A stretch of 5,845 nt of DNA from an uncultured Collinsella sp. (GCA_902491415.1 CABUHP010000117.1:1-5845), one strand, 5' to 3'; positions 1-5,845 are shown, numbered from the stretch's first letter. The notes: generated by a model not told the origin, from the letters alone. Translations and numbers: made by a program.

Positions 1-619
1 CCACGGCGGTGGTGCCGGGCTTGATGCCTTGCGGAGCCACGGCCACGGCCTCGCGCGCGTTGATAACGCGGCAGATTGCCGGCTGGCACAGGCCATCGTC
101 GAGCTCGATGCCACGGCGGAGCGGTTCCAAGTCGCGATCGGTCAGGTGGCCGTCCACGAGCGCCTGGTAGGTCTTGTAGACGTGCTTGCTGGGGTGCAGC
201 AGGTCCTGCGACAGGTCGCCATCGGTGGTAAAGAGCAAAAGGCCTGTGGTGTCGCGGTCCAGGCGGCCCACCGGGAATAGTCCCGGAAAGCGGTCGCGGG
301 GGACCAGGTCGGCCACGCAAGGGCGCTCCTGCGGGTCGCTCATGGTGGTGAGGTAGCCGGTCGGCTTGTAGAGCATCAAGTACACGGCGCCCTGGTTGAG
401 CTTGACGGGCATGCCGTCGACCTCGATATGGTCGCAGTCGACGTCGACCTTGGTGCCCAGCTCGGTCGCGACCTCGCCGTTAACAGTCACGCGGCCGGCG
501 GTCATCAGGTCCTCCGAGCCGCGGCGGCTCGCCACGCCCGCGCGCGCCAAAAAGCGCCGCAGGCGCATGGTGTGCGGATAGACGGGCTGGGCGTCGGTCG
601 TGGGTACTGCGTTGCCCAT
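1..619 (-). CDS. rluB: RsuA/RluB-family rRNA pseudouridine synthase, 3' end cut by window edge
   Basis: This enzyme isomerises a specific uridine in ribosomal RNA to pseudouridine. About 206 codons are visible and no stop is reached. An N-terminal S4 RNA-binding domain spans roughly residues 19-80 (MRLRRFLARAGVASRR, then TAGRVTVNG). The catalytic domain follows with YKPTGYLTT at 84-92 and GRLDRDTTGLLLFT at 118-131; D121 in GRLD is the expected catalytic aspartate. HPSKHVYKTY at 142-151 is also typical. I chose the ATG at 619 because AGGGGAG (629-635) lies 9 nt upstream. A start at M18 (568) would match shorter family members but has no visible ribosome binding site. It begins 22 nt after scpB, a common neighbour of rluB in Gram-positives. 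The family is certain. RluB rather than RsuA or another paralogue is inferred from context. Confidence 0.93.
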   Translation of the reverse strand, partial: MGNAVPTTDAQPVYPHTMRLRRFLARAGVASRRGSEDLMTAGRVTVNGEVATELGTKVDVDCDHIEVDGMPVKLNQGAVYLMLYKPTGYLTTMSDPQERPCVADLVPRDRFPGLFPVGRLDRDTTGLLLFTTDGDLSQDLLHPSKHVYKTYQALVDGHLTDRDLEPLRRGIELDDGLCQPAICRVINAREAVAVAPQGIKPGTTAV

Positions 620-641
620 GGCGCGCGTCTCCCCTACTTCG

Positions 642-1337
642 TTAGTCCTCGTCATGCAAATCCTCCGAGGTCTCGTCGACGACCAGGGTCTCCAAGTTCT
701 CGACTGCCTCAACATCTTCAACATCGGTATCGAGCAGTTCGCGCTCTTCGTCCAGGTCATCGGCTTGCTCCTCGAGCGTGGACTGAATGCTGCGGCCGCT
801 CAGGCGCTCACGGATAAACTGACGCGACTGCTCGTCGGGGGCAAACTGTTCCAGGTCGGGCAGGAAGGCGTTGGTCGTGCCGTAGATGATGGCTTGACCG
901 CGTTGAGGGTCGCGGCCAAGCTCGCGCACCAGGCCCTTATCGACGAGCGACGCGATGACGCCGTCGGAGTTGACGCCGCGGATGCCCTTGACCACCTCGC
1001 GCGTCACAGGCTGATGATAGGCGATGACGGCCAGGGTTTCGAGTGCCGCCTGCGACAGCTTTTGCGTGTCCCAGCTCAGCACGTAGGCCTCGACCACATC
1101 GTGGTAGGCGGGGTGCGTAAACAGGCGCCAACCGCCGGCGACCTCGCGCAGCTGAAAGCCACGGTTGGCCTCCTCGTATTCAACCTTGAGCTCGGCGAGC
1201 AGCGATGCACACTCGCCGGGGGCAATATCCAGCGCACCTGCCAGCGCGGGCGCGCTCACCGGGTCGCTCGACACCAGCAGCAGCGCCTCGAGGGCGCCTT
1301 TGAGGCTGTTTGCCTCCAGCGTGGAAAGGGTTGACAT
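642..1337 (-). CDS. scpB: Segregation and condensation protein B (ScpB)
   Basis: ScpB dimerises and binds the ScpA kleisin, forming with SMC the condensin-like complex that compacts and separates chromosomes. The product is 231 aa. Two winged-helix domains are visible: WH1 at about 12-80 (LKGALEALLLVSSDPVS, GFQLREVAGGWRLFT) and WH2 at about 93-165. WH2 carries the family hallmark LSQAALETLAVIAYHQPVTR followed by IRGVNSDGVIASLVDKGLV. The C-terminal 44 residues (188-231) form a tail in which half the residues are Asp or Glu, with no recognisable domain; it is probably disordered. The ATG at 1337 is preceded by AGGAG (1346-1350) at 8 nt spacing. That site overlaps the scpA stop codon, so the two genes are probably translationally coupled. 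Confidence 0.96.
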   Translation of the reverse strand: MSTLSTLEANSLKGALEALLLVSSDPVSAPALAGALDIAPGECASLLAELKVEYEEANRGFQLREVAGGWRLFTHPAYHDVVEAYVLSWDTQKLSQAALETLAVIAYHQPVTREVVKGIRGVNSDGVIASLVDKGLVRELGRDPQRGQAIIYGTTNAFLPDLEQFAPDEQSRQFIRERLSGRSIQSTLEEQADDLDEERELLDTDVEDVEAVENLETLVVDETSEDLHDED

Positions 1338-1345
1338 GGTTGCGG

Positions 1346-1350
1346 CTCCT
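1346..1350 (-). promoter_or_regulatory. Ribosome binding site of scpB overlapping the scpA stop
   Basis: On the minus strand TAGGAG contains both the scpA stop codon (TAG, 1351-1349) and an AGGAG Shine-Dalgarno sequence 8 nt before the scpB ATG. This fixes the scpB start and suggests coupled translation of two partner subunits. Confidence 0.8.
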
Positions 1351-2161
1351 ATTCGGTGAGCTCGGGGCCCTCGCCGGGCACGTATGCCTCGGCGCCCTCG
1401 ACTCGGTTGATGCAGATGGTTCCAAAGATCTCGTCCTGGCTCAGCGTGAGCGAGCCGCGCTTGGCGAGCTCGAGCATGGCCAGGAAGGTGACGACGAGCT
1501 GCTCGGTGGTAGCGTCGCCGTCCAGCAGCTCGCGGAAGGTGCAGGTTTGGTGCGCCATGGTAAAGCGGTCGACCGAGGCCACCGTCAGGTCGAGCGGTAC
1601 GCGATGTGGTGCCACGTGCTCGGCCTCCAGCAGGAAGGTCTGGCGCTTGCCGTCCAGGTCGGCGCAGATGACGGCGAGACCGCGCAGGGTGATGCCGGCA
1701 AGGTAGTCGGGCATGAGCCCCAGGAACTCGGGGTCGGGGCCGGCCACACGCGGGTGCATGCGGCTTTCGGCCTGCATGCGGGCACCGAGGGCCGCAGCCG
1801 CGCCCTTAAACTGCTTGTAGGCGATCAGGCGCTGGATCAGGACCTCGCGCAGGGCATCGCCGTCGAGCGCGCTGAGCTCCTCGAGGTCTTCGTCGAACTC
1901 GTCATCGTCGTCATTGACTTTGCTCGGGGCCTCCTGCGGCACCAGAGAGGCGGCCTTGATGTCCAGAAGGGTTGCCGCGACCAGCAGAAAGTCGCTCGCC
2001 ACGTCCAGGTCCAGTGCCTCGATGCGCTCGGCCTCAGCCAGGTATTGCTCGGCAACCTCGCTGATGGAGATGGCGCCGATATCAACTTTTTGGCGGGTTA
2101 CCAGCTGCAGCAGCAGGTCGAACGGTCCGCTGTAGACCTGCGTCGACACGCGATACGACAT
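1349..2161 (-). CDS. scpA: Segregation and condensation protein A (ScpA kleisin)
   Basis: ScpA is the kleisin subunit that bridges the SMC heads and recruits the ScpB dimer for chromosome condensation. The product is 270 aa, a normal family length. The N-terminal SMC-binding helical domain (about 5-75) shows the signature YSGPFDLLLQLVTRQKVDI, then ISISEVAEQYLA and DVASDFLLVAATLLDIKAASL. An acidic linker follows (about 83-95, D/E run). The C-terminal winged helix (about 218-255) contains VVTFLAMLELAKRGSLTLSQ and FGTICINR. The ATG at 2161 has a near-perfect Shine-Dalgarno, AAAGGAGGT (2167-2175). The gene is first after an 84-nt gap and is followed by scpB and the pseudouridine synthase. Confidence 0.96.
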   Translation of the reverse strand: MSYRVSTQVYSGPFDLLLQLVTRQKVDIGAISISEVAEQYLAEAERIEALDLDVASDFLLVAATLLDIKAASLVPQEAPSKVNDDDDEFDEDLEELSALDGDALREVLIQRLIAYKQFKGAAAALGARMQAESRMHPRVAGPDPEFLGLMPDYLAGITLRGLAVICADLDGKRQTFLLEAEHVAPHRVPLDLTVASVDRFTMAHQTCTFRELLDGDATTEQLVVTFLAMLELAKRGSLTLSQDEIFGTICINRVEGAEAYVPGEGPELTE

Positions 2162-2245
2162 CTTCGACCTCCTTTGACGGCGCCTTCGCGGCGCGGTTTG
2201 GGTGCATGTTACGACCGTTTTGCACGGTCAACCTGTAAGTTTACC
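2162..2245 (-). other. Intergenic gap between the protease gene and scpA
   Basis: This is the only gap of note inside the cluster. It holds an inverted repeat GACCG-(7 nt)-CGGTC at 2213-2229 with no T-run, so I see no terminator. A TTGACC -35-like hexamer (minus, 2231-2226) has only weak -10 partners (TAACAT at 14 nt). A secondary promoter for scpA-scpB-rluB is possible but not demonstrated. Confidence 0.4.
2167..2175 (-). promoter_or_regulatory. scpA: Strong ribosome binding site of scpA
   Basis: AAAGGAGGT on the minus strand matches the anti-Shine-Dalgarno almost fully and ends 5 nt before the scpA ATG. A short dyad (GCGCC, 5-nt loop, GGCGC, at 2180-2194) sits just upstream of it. It has no T-run, so it is not a terminator. 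Confidence 0.75.
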
Positions 2246-2929
2246 TTAGATGCCGGCGATTGCGAAGTTGAGCAGCTGCTCAGCAAGCGGATACACGGTA
2301 ACGTCGAAATAGCGGCCGATCACGTCGATGCCTGTCCACATGGGCAGCAGGTACAGCACAATGATGAGGATGGGCATGGCGTATTGCTGCAGGTGATAGT
2401 AGTCGTTGAGCGCCTTGCCTTTGAGGAAGGGCACGATGATCGACGAGCCATCGAGTGGCGGGATCGGGATGAGGTTGAAGAACGCGAGTGACAGGTTGAC
2501 CACGATAAACGTGGCGCCGAAGTTCATGATCTGTGACGCCAGGGCAAAGGACATGCTGGCGTAGAGGTTGCCGTAAGCTAGTCGCATGAAGGCTGCGGCA
2601 AGACACGCAAGTGCAATGTTCGATGCGGGGCCGGCCGCACTCACCAGGACCTCGTCACGCTTGGGGTGTTTGAGGTTGTTGAGGTACACGGGCACGGGTT
2701 TGGCGAAGGCGAACACCGGGCCGCCGGCGGCAAGCATGAGCAGCGGCAGGATGATGGTGCCAAACGGGTCGATGTGGTTGAGCGGGTTGAGCGAGACGCG
2801 GCCGCGCGAACGGGCCGTCTTATCGCCGAGTGCCCAGGCCGCGGCGGCGTGCGCACTCTCGTGGATCACGATGCCCACGATGACGGCGACGGCGCTGGCG
2901 AGCAGGTTCATGAGGTAGCTGCTGGACAT
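2246..2929 (-). CDS. Site-2 protease family intramembrane zinc metalloprotease (peptidase M50)
   Basis: S2P-type proteases cut substrates within the membrane using a zinc ion. The 227-aa product is a polytopic membrane protein, with hydrophobic segments near 8-28, 55-78, 95-117, 124-150 and 183-200. The zinc motif HESAH is at 23-27 in the first helix, with E24 the catalytic glutamate. The second motif, FNLIPIPPLDG (151-161), supplies the third ligand, D160. SAAGPASN (97-104) is also typical. There is no PDZ domain, which fits the small minimal class of the family. The ATG at 2929 has AGGGGA (2935-2940) 5 nt upstream, overlapping the stop codon of the small membrane protein gene. All catalytic residues are present, so it is probably active. 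No anti-sigma factor or other substrate is encoded in the window. Confidence 0.93.
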   Translation of the reverse strand: MSSSYLMNLLASAVAVIVGIVIHESAHAAAAWALGDKTARSRGRVSLNPLNHIDPFGTIILPLLMLAAGGPVFAFAKPVPVYLNNLKHPKRDEVLVSAAGPASNIALACLAAAFMRLAYGNLYASMSFALASQIMNFGATFIVVNLSLAFFNLIPIPPLDGSSIIVPFLKGKALNDYYHLQQYAMPILIIVLYLLPMWTGIDVIGRYFDVTVYPLAEQLLNFAIAGI

Positions 2930-2938
2930 GGCGATCCC

Positions 2939-3235
2939 CTAGCGGACGCGGCGCGAGGCGCGCGTGAGCAGGTAGTCGATCACAAACAGGATCACGGCGA
3001 CGATGGCGTAATCCAGGCGGAACACGCCGCCAAAGGGAGAAGTGGTGACGCCATAGCCGGCGATGGCACTCGGCAGCGCGCGCGAAAGCTCGACGACAAA
3101 GCCCACGATCTGCAGCTTGGCGGTGAGGCCGCTAAAGCACAGCAGCACGGTCATCGCACTCATAAAGATGCCGCAGATGCGGCACGCGATGGCGATGATG
3201 CTCATCGCAACGGCAGCGGCCTTACGAGAGTTCAC
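2939..3235 (-). CDS. Small two-helix membrane protein of unknown function
   Basis: I do not recognise this family. Read from a GTG at 3235 it is 98 aa. It has a short basic start (MNSRK), a hydrophobic segment at about 7-36 (containing [20 protein letters not shown]), a more polar middle (about 37-72, with [13 protein letters not shown]) and a second membrane segment at about 73-90 ([15 protein letters not shown]) ending in basic residues ASRRVR. The GTG start is chosen because GAGGAG (3243-3248) lies 7 nt upstream, inside the ABC-F gene. The ATG at 3205 has no good ribosome binding site, and the longer reading frame from 3355 merely overlaps the ABC-F gene. The gene overlaps the ABC-F gene by 14 nt and ends 9 nt before the protease gene, so translational coupling is likely. 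The predicted topology and tight packing support a real protein; function is unknown. Confidence 0.75.
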   Translation of the reverse strand: MNSRKAAAVAMSIIAIACRICGIFMSAMTVLLCFSGLTAKLQIVGFVVELSRALPSAIAGYGVTTSPFGGVFRLDYAIVAVILFVIDYLLTRASRRVR

Positions 3236-5252
3236 GCGCGGTCTCCTCTTCGATCTGGGTGGAAAGCTCCAGCCATTCGTCCTCGAGCTTGGGCAGCTCT
3301 TGCTTAAGGCCGTTATATTCCCCCAGCGCGGCGTTGAACTTGTCCTGATCGGCATAAAGCTCTTCGCTTGCCATCAATTCCATAAGCTCGTCATAGCGGG
3401 CGCGCTTTTTGTCGAGCTCCGTCTCGATTTTCTTGAGCTGGTTGCGCACGCCCTTGAGCTTTTTGTTGAGCGCAGCGCGGGCCTGGGCCTCGGCGCGCTT
3501 TTGCTCCTTGGTCTTTTTACCCTCGGCCGGCTTGGGGGCGGCGGACGCATCGGGCTGGGCCGCGGTGACCTTGGTGGACTTGGCCGTGGCCGGTGCACTC
3601 TCCCCTGCCGCCTCGGCGGCGGCGCGGGCTGCGAGGTCCTCGCGCTTGTAGAGGTAGTAGTCGTAGTCGCCGTCATAGACCGTAACTTTGCCATCGCGGA
3701 TGTCGATCACGCGGTTGGCCACGGAGCGTACCAGGTGCTCGTCGTGGCTGATCAGCACGATGGTGCCGGGGAAGTTTTGCAGGGCGTTCTCGAGCATGTC
3801 CACCGAGTCGATGTCCAGGTGGTTGGTGGGCTCGTCCAGGCACAGGAGCGCTTCGGGGGCCACGAGCATCTTTGCCAGGGCCAGACGCGCCTTTTCGCCA
3901 CCGGAGAGGACGCGAACCTGCTTTTCGATTGAATCGTTGTCGCTAAATAGGAAGGCGCCCAGCAGGCTTCGCTGCTGCGGCACGGTCCACTTGGGCGTGA
4001 CGGTGTCGATCTCTTGCAGGACGGTATTGGACTCGGTCATGCCCTCGAGTGCGTGCTGGGCGTAGTAGGCGACGCCGACGTTGGTGCCCAGGTCGCGGGT
4101 GCCGGTGGTGGGCGGCTCCAGGCCGGCGAGGATCTTCATGAGCGTGGACTTGCCGGCGCCGTTGGGGCCGACGAGCGCCACGTGCTCACCGCGGTAGAGC
4201 TTGAGGTCGATGTCACTGTAGATGTGCTTTTCACCGTAGGACTTGGACACGCCCTCGAGCCCTACGACCATGTCGCCGGAGCGCGGCGGGTCGGGGAACT
4301 TAAAGTCGATGTGCTTGTGACCCTCGGGCAGGATGACAAGCTCCTTTTTGATCTGCTCGATCTTGCGGATGCGCTCCTGGGCCTGGGCGGCCTTGGTGGG
4401 CTTGTAGCGGAACTTGTCAACGAAGACCTGCATGTGGGCGATGTCGCGCTCCTGGGCGGCGCGCTTGGCACGCATCTGCTCCAGGTTGTCCTCGCGTTGC
4501 TTGAGGTAGCTACTGTAGTTGCCGGTGTAGGTGGTCACGCGGCGGTTTTCGAGAGCGGCGACATGGTCGACGCAGGCGTCCATGAAAGCGCGGTCGTGGC
4601 TGACGATGAGCACGGCGCCATCGTAGTTGGCGATAAAGCCGCGCAGCCACTGGACGCTCTCGAGGTCCAGGTGGTTGGTGGGCTCGTCCAGAAGCAGCAG
4701 GTCGGGGTGGCGTAGGAAGAGCTTGGCGAGCGCGATACGCATCTGCCAGCCGCCCGAGAACTCGGAGCACGGGCGCTCAAAGTCGGTGACTTTAAAGCCC
4801 AGGCCGGACAGGATTTTGCGGGCGTTGCTCTCGAGCTCGTAGCCGCCCAGATGCTCAAAGCGGTCCTGGACTTGGCCGTACTCGTTGAGGAGTGCGTCGA
4901 CGTCCTTGCCCTGCTCGGAGAGCTCGGTGATCTGGGCCTGCAGCTCGTTGGCGCGCTTGCCCATGCGGCGGATTTCCTTGGCGGCGGCCATGACCTCGGC
5001 GAGGATGGTGGTGTCCTTTTGCTCCAGGTTGGTTTCCTGCTCTAGGTAGCCCACCTGGCAGTCCTTGGCGTACTGGACCTGGCCGGCGTCGGGGCTGTCG
5101 ATGCCCATGATGATCTTGAGCATGGTGGTTTTGCCGGCGCCGTTGGGTCCCACGAGCGCAAAGCGCTCGCCGGGGTTGATCTGGAAGGACGCGCCGCTAA
5201 AGAGGACGCGTGCGCCGAAGCTTTTTTCGATCTTGTCGACCAGGAGGATCAT
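3222..5252 (-). CDS. ABC-F family ATPase (ribosome-associated, with C-terminal coiled coil)
   Basis: ABC-F proteins are soluble twin-ATPase factors that bind the ribosomal E site and act in translation; they have no membrane domain. The 676-aa product has two full cassettes. Cassette 1: Walker [10 protein letters not shown] (35-43), signature FSGGW (165-169), Walker B with catalytic E190 in [13 protein letters not shown]-switch H219. Cassette 2: Walker [10 protein letters not shown] (362-370), signature LSGGE (449-453), E474 in [11 protein letters not shown]503. Between them, about 243-325 is the helical interdomain linker, with [16 protein letters not shown]. An Ala/Pro-rich spacer (about 541-580) leads to a charged C-terminal coiled coil (about 585-672), as in Uup, YheS and YdiF-like members. 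The ATG at 5252 has AAAGG (5260-5264) 7 nt upstream. It could be a housekeeping factor or, less likely, a resistance type; the C-terminal coiled coil favours housekeeping. Confidence 0.95.
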   Translation of the reverse strand: MILLVDKIEKSFGARVLFSGASFQINPGERFALVGPNGAGKTTMLKIIMGIDSPDAGQVQYAKDCQVGYLEQETNLEQKDTTILAEVMAAAKEIRRMGKRANELQAQITELSEQGKDVDALLNEYGQVQDRFEHLGGYELESNARKILSGLGFKVTDFERPCSEFSGGWQMRIALAKLFLRHPDLLLLDEPTNHLDLESVQWLRGFIANYDGAVLIVSHDRAFMDACVDHVAALENRRVTTYTGNYSSYLKQREDNLEQMRAKRAAQERDIAHMQVFVDKFRYKPTKAAQAQERIRKIEQIKKELVILPEGHKHIDFKFPDPPRSGDMVVGLEGVSKSYGEKHIYSDIDLKLYRGEHVALVGPNGAGKSTLMKILAGLEPPTTGTRDLGTNVGVAYYAQHALEGMTESNTVLQEIDTVTPKWTVPQQRSLLGAFLFSDNDSIEKQVRVLSGGEKARLALAKMLVAPEALLCLDEPTNHLDIDSVDMLENALQNFPGTIVLISHDEHLVRSVANRVIDIRDGKVTVYDGDYDYYLYKREDLAARAAAEAAGESAPATAKSTKVTAAQPDASAAPKPAEGKKTKEQKRAEAQARAALNKKLKGVRNQLKKIETELDKKRARYDELMELMASEELYADQDKFNAALGEYNGLKQELPKLEDEWLELSTQIEEETARELS
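3243..3248 (-). promoter_or_regulatory. Ribosome binding site deciding the GTG start of the small membrane protein
   Basis: GAGGAG on the minus strand, within the last codons of the ABC-F gene, lies 7 nt before the GTG at 3235. It favours that start over the ATG 30 nt downstream. Confidence 0.65.
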
Positions 5253-5283
5253 GGTGCCGCCTTTGACCTTGTGTGCCTATATG

Positions 5284-5312
5284 AAAAAAGGCCCCAACTT
5301 GCGTTGGAGCCT
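5284..5312 (-). terminator. Rho-independent terminator after tRNA-Ala
   Basis: On the minus strand GGCUCCAAC, loop GCAA, GUUGGGGCC form a 9-bp stem with one G-U pair, extended by one A-U pair and followed by six T residues. It lies 15 nt after the tRNA 3' end and 31 nt before the ABC-F start codon. It should end the tRNA transcript. It could also attenuate expression of the ABC-F gene. Confidence 0.88.
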
Positions 5313-5327
5313 CATTCAATGCTCGGG

Positions 5328-5400
5328 TGGAGACGAGGGGGATCGAACCCCTGACCTCTTGACTGCCAGTCAAGCGCTCTCCCAGCTGAGCTACGCCCCC
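5328..5400 (-). tRNA. tRNA-Ala (anticodon GGC)
   Basis: The 73 nt fold as a full cloverleaf. The acceptor stem is GGGGGCG with CGTCTCC, the D stem GCTC/GAGC, the anticodon stem CTTGA/TCAAG with loop CTGGCAG (anticodon GGC), and the T arm AGGGG-TTCGATC-CCCCT. The third acceptor pair is G3:U70, the alanine identity element, and the discriminator base is A73. The next bases are CCC, so the 3' CCA is not encoded and must be added after transcription. GGC decodes GCC and GCU, frequent codons in GC-rich genomes. Confidence 0.97.
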
Positions 5401-5412
5401 GTGCGAAGAAGT

Positions 5413-5441
5413 ACTATACGGGAACTCCCCCGCCGATGCAA
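5413..5441 (-). promoter_or_regulatory. Sigma-70-type promoter of tRNA-Ala
   Basis: On the minus strand TTGCAT (-35, 5441-5436) and TATAGT (-10, 5418-5413) are separated by exactly 17 nt. The -10 ends 12 nt before the tRNA, leaving a leader of only a few nucleotides. An AT-rich tract (5445-5463) directly upstream of the -35 could act as an UP element, as is usual at stable-RNA promoters. Confidence 0.85.
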
Positions 5442-5829
5442 GGACAATTTTGGAAAAACTTTCCGGAGGCGCGGGCGCCGCTGGGACGAGAGCGCGGCGC
5501 GGACTCGAGGGCAAGGGACCCGCGATGCCGGATCCGGCCCGCGGGGCGCGCCCCGCGGGCGGCGGCGCTGCCGCCGCCCTCCTCCCCGGCGCCCCCAGGG
5601 CATCTCGGGTTCCGCCGCTCGCCGGTTTTCGCTTCCACCCCACGGGCCGCCATCCGCCCAACGACCATCCCGCCGGCGCCGGGCCCATTATCGGGGCCAA
5701 TCGCGCTCCCGCCGACCCGGCGATTTCAAAACCATGCCGGTTTACGGGGCCAGGCCGGGAACCCCCGAGCATGCCGTAATCGGTAAAATCAAAACCGACG
5801 CTCCTATAAGTTGTCAATAGGCAGTTTGC
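5442..5829. other. Gene-free GC-rich intergenic region with inverted repeats
   Basis: I see no convincing gene on either strand in these 388 bases. Open frames exist only because stop codons are rare at this composition, and those reaching into the tRNA encode its well-known spurious peptides. The stretch holds the tRNA upstream AT tract, a cluster of dyads (5475-5579), short imperfect repeats (5686-5783), and a possible minus-strand promoter, TTGACA (5817-5812) with an 18-nt spacer to TTTGAT (5793-5788). Confidence 0.7.
5527..5579. repeat. Cluster of overlapping perfect inverted repeats
   Basis: Three dyads abut or overlap. GCCGGATCCGGC is a 12-bp palindrome at 5527-5538. A perfect 24-bp palindrome follows at 5537-5560, with half-site GCCCGCGGGGCG. 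A hairpin with a 10-bp stem (GGGCGGCGGC) and a 3-nt loop lies at 5557-5579. A further 7-bp dyad (GCGCCGC/GCGGCGC) lies just before them at 5475-5500. There is no T-run on either side, so they are not ordinary terminators. Some symmetry is expected by chance in such GC-rich DNA, but a 24-bp perfect palindrome is not. Confidence 0.75.
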
Positions 5830-5841
5830 GGGAGCGCTCCC
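5830..5841. promoter_or_regulatory. LacI-family operator-like palindrome
   Basis: GGGAGCGCTCCC is a perfect 12-bp palindrome with a central CG, the form bound by LacI-family sugar regulators. It equals the core of the TGGGAGCGCTCCCA operator described for CelR/CebR-type regulators in actinobacteria. A TATAAG hexamer (plus, 5805-5810) lies 19 nt before it but has no good -35. The regulated gene would probably lie to the right, beyond the window. Assignment is by motif only. Confidence 0.5.
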
Positions 5842-5845
5842 TTCA

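Noticed and set aside
600..1334. Plus-strand open frame of 244 codons opposite scpB
   Set aside because: It is the complement of well-supported ScpB codons and has no domain signature of its own.
2213..2229. Inverted repeat GACCG-(7 nt)-CGGTC as a terminator after the protease gene
   Set aside because: The stem is only 5 bp and no T-run follows on the minus strand, so it does not qualify as a rho-independent terminator.
1310..2491. Plus-strand open frame of 393 codons opposite scpA and part of the protease gene
   Set aside because: It is an antisense shadow. The minus-strand frames carry clear ScpA and M50 motifs, and this frame spans two genes and an intergenic gap with no recognisable domain.
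2939..3355. 138-codon version of the small membrane protein starting at 3355
   Set aside because: Its first 40 residues lie entirely within the ABC-F coding sequence and have a shadow-like Ser/Pro/Arg composition. The GTG at 3235 has the proper ribosome binding site.
3063..4715. Plus-strand open frames of 289 and 233 codons opposite the ABC-F gene
   Set aside because: They are shadow frames. Their Leu/Val/Gly-rich peptides arise from the reverse complement of ABC cassette codons.
5805..5810. TATAAG as the -10 of a plus-strand promoter for a gene beyond the right edge
   Set aside because: The position 17 nt upstream reads GGTAAA, a poor -35, and the downstream gene is not visible. It is too weak to list as a promoter.
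5065..5820. Long open frames on both strands running through the tRNA (plus strand with GDRTPDLLTAS-like peptide, minus strand with GGVAQLGERLTGSQEVRGS-like peptide)
   Set aside because: These peptides are the familiar spurious translations of tRNA genes. The rest of each frame is low-complexity Arg/Pro/Ala/Gly sequence from GC-rich DNA.
1..5845. Mobile elements, CRISPR arrays, toxin-antitoxin or defence genes
   Set aside because: I found no transposase, integrase, regularly spaced repeats or defence domain. Every strong frame is a conserved housekeeping gene except the small membrane protein.

Overview
The window is about 63% G+C by impression and reads almost entirely on the minus strand. 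The gene set is bacterial housekeeping: a tRNA-Ala, an ABC-F ATPase, a site-2 protease, ScpA, ScpB and a pseudouridine synthase. Together with the high G+C and strong AGGAGG-type ribosome binding sites, it suggests a high-GC Gram-positive, most like a Coriobacteriia (Collinsella-type) genome. That placement is inference from gene order and protein style; no marker here proves it.

Layout in transcription order (right to left). At 5845-5401 is a GC-rich non-coding stretch. It holds a 12-bp palindrome resembling a LacI-family operator at the right edge, several short imperfect repeats and a cluster of overlapping inverted repeats. A clear sigma-70 promoter at its left end drives tRNA-Ala(GGC) (5400-5328), which has the G3:U70 pair. 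A rho-independent terminator (5312-5284) follows the tRNA. The ABC-F protein begins only 31 nt after it (5252-3222). Its last codons overlap a GTG-started small two-helix membrane protein (3235-2939). That is followed after 9 nt by an M50 metalloprotease (2929-2246). An 84-nt gap, which could hold a secondary promoter, leads to scpA (2161-1349), then scpB after 11 nt (1337-642). Last comes an RsuA/RluB-family pseudouridine synthase (619-1), cut by the left edge.

Except for the gap before scpA, the genes are packed with 9-22 nt spacers or an overlap, and three ribosome binding sites overlap the preceding stop codon or lie inside the upstream gene. This points to one operon or two consecutive ones. 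ScpA and ScpB join SMC in chromosome condensation. The pseudouridine synthase and the ABC-F ATPase act on ribosomes. The S2P-like protease and its small membrane neighbour act in the membrane, with unknown substrates.

I see no mobile element, CRISPR array, phage gene or defence system. The points worth a second look are the small overlapping membrane protein, the terminator between tRNA-Ala and the ABC-F gene, the operator-like palindrome, and the inverted-repeat cluster.
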